Source: an uncultured Prevotellaceae bacterium
GTDB taxonomy: Bacteria; Bacteroidota; Bacteroidia; Bacteroidales; Bacteroidaceae
Reading direction: 5' to 3'
Assembly: GCA_902800185.1 (NCBI GenBank)
Contig: CADCDK010000002.1
Span: 175,651 to 239,650, forward strand
DNA: 64,000 bases
Part shown: piece after piece, positions 61,104 through 64,000 of the stretch
How positions within the stretch are numbered: position 1 is the first letter of the stretch
Layout of the letters: each line of letters starts with the position of its first letter
Program-made: the position numbers and the translations under genes
Notes under the pieces: generated by a model
What the model was told of the DNA's origin: nothing
Database searches by the model: none
What the model saw: only the letters and a program-made list of their open reading frames with translations

Positions 61104-62633
61104 TTACTTCACCACAACCTTTTTCCCGTTGATGATGTAAACACCCTTCTTCAAGTGACCATCGGATGGTTTCACGACCCTGCGTCCACTTAAATCATAC
61201 ACAGAATTGTCCAATCGCAAATCCTGATATCGCAAATCATCGGATTGTCTGATCGGGGTGATGCCAGTTGTGGCACCATATTTCTGGAAGACACGCACCC
61301 AGTCGAAGCGGGTTTCATAGGTGAACGCCGTGTCGGGAGCCTTTGCCCAGGAGCCGTCTCCTACACTCTGATTGAGAATCAGGTAGAAGGCATGCTCGAA
61401 AGGCCATTGTCCCTGCTCGATAACGGATTCGTCCTCTGACTTGGCGTACGACCCCACGGGGTTGCCATCGACGAAGAACGTGATGAGGTCTTCCGTCCAG
61501 TCGGCAGCGAAGACATGCCACTCGTTCTGTGTGACGTTCTCGCTGAAGGAGCATGCGGGATTGGTCTTGTTGCCCAGGTCGTCAATCCAATGGGAGTGAA
61601 GTGTATGGAAAGCGGTGTTCTTGGCGTCTATCGCCTCGAAGATGTCAATCTCACCGCCATTGGGCCATATTTGGGTCGGTGGCTGCGGCATCATCCAGAA
61701 GGCGGGGAAGTTGCCTGTGTGGGGCAAGGTCTTCAGGCGTGCCTCGGCGCGTCCGTAGGTGAACGAGAAGTTGTCCCGCGTCTCCACAGAACCGGTGAGC
61801 ATCTCTACAGGGTCGGACTCAGTATCGGGATTGGCAATGGCACGGCAGACGAGATGTCCGTCCTGGATGAAGACCACCTCTTCAGAGTTGCTGATAAAGC
61901 GGTTCCAAGTGCTTCCGCTGCGTCTGGAGCGTTTCCATACCGCCTCGTCTGGCTGGCTACCGTCAGCCAAGTTGAACTCGTCGTGGAAGAGCAGGACATA
62001 GTCATCATTCTCGTTGGCCTGTCCTGCAGGCAGGATCTCAAGTGTGAGGTCGGCAATGGCACCGCCATTCTTCAGGATGCCGTTGCCTTCGTCGGCTCGT
62101 CCGGAGGGATCGGCACTGTCCCAGTCTATCTTCACACGCATCCGGTAGGTACCTGGTTGCATGTCGGCAGGGAGCGTGAAGGCGGGTGTCTGCACCAAGG
62201 AGAGGTCGGTCACCTCTCCGGTACTGTCGTAGCAGCCGTCGGTCAGTGTCATGCCCGAGAAGCTCACCAGGTCGTTATCGGGTTGCAATGCACCCCGTTC
62301 TCCAGGTGTTTGCACGTCGAACTGTCCGTTCCGGTCTTTGTCGATATAGATGTAGCTGTCCATCCATCGGCCCGTGAAGGCCAGGGAGGGTGACACCAGT
62401 TCTCCCGCATGGGCGCGGAAGGTGCAGTCGGTCATGTCGTGGTACATCTTTTTATTGTTTTTTACGTTGAACGTATTGCCGTTCAGTGTGATGCTGTTCA
62501 AGACACGGTCGGTGCGGGTGCGGTCAGCATTCGGGTCGAAGCTGATGGGATAGTCGCTCTGGGCTGTCAGCTGCAGGGAATAGAACAGGCAGCCGAACAG
62601 CGTGAGTGTTGGAAGGTGTAGGATTTTTCTCAT
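61104..62633 (-). CDS. Secreted GH16 beta-glucanase
   Basis: 509 residues with a signal peptide cleaved near LTAQ (24). Residues 30-205 form a GEVED-like beta domain (MDSYIYIDKDRNGQFD with calcium-type Asp residues). The GH16 jelly roll (about 211-455) opens LLFHDEFN and has the catalytic signature GGEIDIFEAI, with Glu328 nucleophile, Asp330 and Glu333 acid/base, then WHVFAADW. GH16 enzymes of this type usually act on beta-1,3 or beta-1,3/1,4-glucans (laminarin). The tail SVYDLSGRRVVKPSDG, then GVYIINGKKVVVK, is the sorting-type end. The gene begins 26 bases after the S41 peptidase stop. Confidence 0.9.
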   Translation of the reverse strand: MRKILHLPTLTLFGCLFYSLQLTAQSDYPISFDPNADRTRTDRVLNSITLNGNTFNVKNNKKMYHDMTDCTFRAHAGELVSPSLAFTGRWMDSYIYIDKDRNGQFDVQTPGERGALQPDNDLVSFSGMTLTDGCYDSTGEVTDLSLVQTPAFTLPADMQPGTYRMRVKIDWDSADPSGRADEGNGILKNGGAIADLTLEILPAGQANENDDYVLLFHDEFNLADGSQPDEAVWKRSRRSGSTWNRFISNSEEVVFIQDGHLVCRAIANPDTESDPVEMLTGSVETRDNFSFTYGRAEARLKTLPHTGNFPAFWMMPQPPTQIWPNGGEIDIFEAIDAKNTAFHTLHSHWIDDLGNKTNPACSFSENVTQNEWHVFAADWTEDLITFFVDGNPVGSYAKSEDESVIEQGQWPFEHAFYLILNQSVGDGSWAKAPDTAFTYETRFDWVRVFQKYGATTGITPIRQSDDLRYQDLRLDNSVYDLSGRRVVKPSDGHLKKGVYIINGKKVVVK

Positions 62634-62659
62634 AGGTGCAGATAATAGATGGGGTGGGG

Positions 62660-64000
62660 TTAGGGTTGTAGAATCTTGTTGTACTGTTCAGTGTCGAGTG
62701 CCAGACGGATGGCCTCTTGCAGTTGCTTGTCGTAGCGCATGGAGTGCTCAATACCGCCACGCTGGTAGTAGTAGGCGGTGACGAGGTCGTTGCCAATCAC
62801 CTGCTTCAGCGTCTCACGATTCAGGTCGAGGTCCTTCTCGATGTCGTGTTTCAGTTTGGCACGCAGGTTGTCAAACTCTGTGCGGGCATCGTCGTAATAG
62901 CCCTCGAACTTCGCAATCTTCTCCAACTCGGCAAGGTAGGTCTCTGTGGAGCGGTCGTATTTGAAGTTGCTCTTCAACACGCGCTGCTTGAACTCGTCAA
63001 AGTCCTCGTCGCTGAGCTCAAATTCCTTCGGTGAGGCAATCGTCGGGTGTTTTGCCATGTAGTCAATCTCGTAGTTCAGCACCAGCTCGGCAGAGTCTAT
63101 TAGCTCCGTCAGACTGAATACGATGTTGGTCATCGAGTCGGGCTTCACTTCCACATCGGGCTTGATGCCTCCACCGTCGCGCACCTCGCGTCCGTTCAGC
63201 GTGTGGAACACCTTGGTCAGTGAGTCGGGGATGTGCTCCACGTAACCGCCACGGGCATGGCGGAAGTTGCGGGCCTGGATGCAGCGGCCACTGGGGATGA
63301 AGTATTTGCTGGTGGTCAGCTTCAGACTGCCGTTGTAGGGTAGGTCTGTCGTCATCTGCACCAACCCCTTGCCGTAGGTGCGCATACCGAGGATGACCGC
63401 ACGGTCCATGTCCTGCAGGGCACCGCTGGTAATCTCACTGGCACTCGCCGACTGTCCGTTCACCAAAACCACCAATGGCATCACGCTGTCTAATGGCTCC
63501 ACAGTGGTCTTGTAGTCGTGGTTCACGCGACTCATCTTTCCTTGGTTCGATACCACCAGACGACCTTTGGGTACAAACATGTTCACGATGTCCACAGCTT
63601 CCTGCTCAGAGCCGCCGCCGTTGTTGCGGAGGTCGAAGAGCAGTGCCTTCATGCCCTGCTTCTTCAGGTCGATGAAGGCGCGACGGAACTCTTTGGCAGA
63701 GCCCTCGGTGAATGAGCTCAGGTTGATGTAGCCCACCTGGTTCTCTAAGATGCCGTAGTAGGGGATAGCGGGAGTCTGGATGGCACGACGGGTAATCTTG
63801 AACTTCATGGTCTTCCCGGTGCTCGGGCGCAGAATCTTCAGCATGAACGTGGTTCCTGCCTCGCCGCGCAGACGCTCGCTCACGTATTCGTTCTTCTTGT
63901 CCGTCATCACGCTGTCGTCGATAGACAGGATGATGTCACCCTTGCGCAGTCCCACCTCAGCGGCAGGCATGCCCTCGTAGGGCTCGCTGATGACCACCCT
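62660..64000 (-). CDS. S41-family C-terminal processing peptidase (N-terminus outside the window)
   Basis: The frame is open to the right edge, so the signal and N-terminal part are missing. About 446 residues are visible: the PDZ domain core (EPYEGMPAAEVGLRKGDIIL), the protease fold with FDLRNNGGG, the catalytic serine region LVNGQSASASEITSGAL and the general-base lysine in GMRTYGKGLVQ. The C-terminal extension of about 140 residues carries helical, charged sequence. Such tail-specific proteases clip exported proteins in the periplasm. It is probably the first gene of the pair with GH16. Confidence 0.9.
   Translation of the reverse strand, partial: RVVISEPYEGMPAAEVGLRKGDIILSIDDSVMTDKKNEYVSERLRGEAGTTFMLKILRPSTGKTMKFKITRRAIQTPAIPYYGILENQVGYINLSSFTEGSAKEFRRAFIDLKKQGMKALLFDLRNNGGGSEQEAVDIVNMFVPKGRLVVSNQGKMSRVNHDYKTTVEPLDSVMPLVVLVNGQSASASEITSGALQDMDRAVILGMRTYGKGLVQMTTDLPYNGSLKLTTSKYFIPSGRCIQARNFRHARGGYVEHIPDSLTKVFHTLNGREVRDGGGIKPDVEVKPDSMTNIVFSLTELIDSAELVLNYEIDYMAKHPTIASPKEFELSDEDFDEFKQRVLKSNFKYDRSTETYLAELEKIAKFEGYYDDARTEFDNLRAKLKHDIEKDLDLNRETLKQVIGNDLVTAYYYQRGGIEHSMRYDKQLQEAIRLALDTEQYNKILQP

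Overview
The window looks like a chromosomal segment of a Prevotella-like member of the Bacteroidales. The support is: two SusC/SusD outer-membrane pairs; many lipoproteins; secreted proteins ending in a short Gly-Lys-Lys-Val sorting-type tail; Bacteroidetes promoters (TTTG about 19-20 nt upstream of TAnnTTTG) in front of many genes; and a topoisomerase I whose C-terminus carries GRFGP repeats instead of zinc fingers. No rRNA, CRISPR array or integrase gene was seen. Both ends cut a gene: the 3' part of a secreted protein at the left edge and a PDZ/S41 peptidase at the right edge.

Layout. 1-2.4 kb: secreted protein end, terminator, and an unusual lipoprotein form of a family II pyrophosphatase. 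2.4-4.84 kb: tRNA-Met (CAT), followed by a 2.3 kb cassette bounded by 50-bp direct repeats of the tRNA 3' end and its terminator. The cassette holds an SMC/OLD-like ATPase and a TOPRIM-like partner, transcribed from a promoter bracketed by two copies of one palindrome. This is the most likely compact defence-type island in the window. 4.85-6.4 kb: a split HipA toxin-antitoxin operon (hipB-hipS-hipT) on the minus strand, with operator-like inverted repeats around its promoter. 6.8-24.5 kb: a seven-gene operon, FAS1 lipoprotein, SusC, SusD, two FAS1 lipoproteins, SusC, SusD. It ends at a terminator and is followed by a secreted enzyme with two GH43 modules. This is a glycan-uptake (PUL-like) locus with an unusual number of fasciclin-type surface proteins.

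28.2-43.9 kb is mostly housekeeping: calcium-type P-ATPase, HAD phosphatase, ribF and a CPBP membrane protease in one overlapping run; a secreted GH128-like beta-glucanase; topA-aroK; speA; argB; and a small ECF sigma factor with its probable anti-sigma partner.

43.9-48.6 kb is an AT-rich accessory patch. It contains gene remnants, short orphan lipoproteins in tandem, a truncated gene resembling an immunity protein, 18-20 bp stem hairpins at both ends of its first part, and several families of short repeats. 48.6-53.7 kb is a minus-strand operon (thioredoxin-fold lipoprotein lacking CXXC, small FG-GAP-like protein, YARHG/DUF3160 protein, CapA-type protein). A divergent promoter drives a 1444-residue Ig/InlB-repeat surface protein and a 60-residue companion. 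58.7-64 kb: pnp, then convergent GH16 beta-glucanase and S41 peptidase.

All family assignments come from reading motifs in the translated sequence; no database search was possible.
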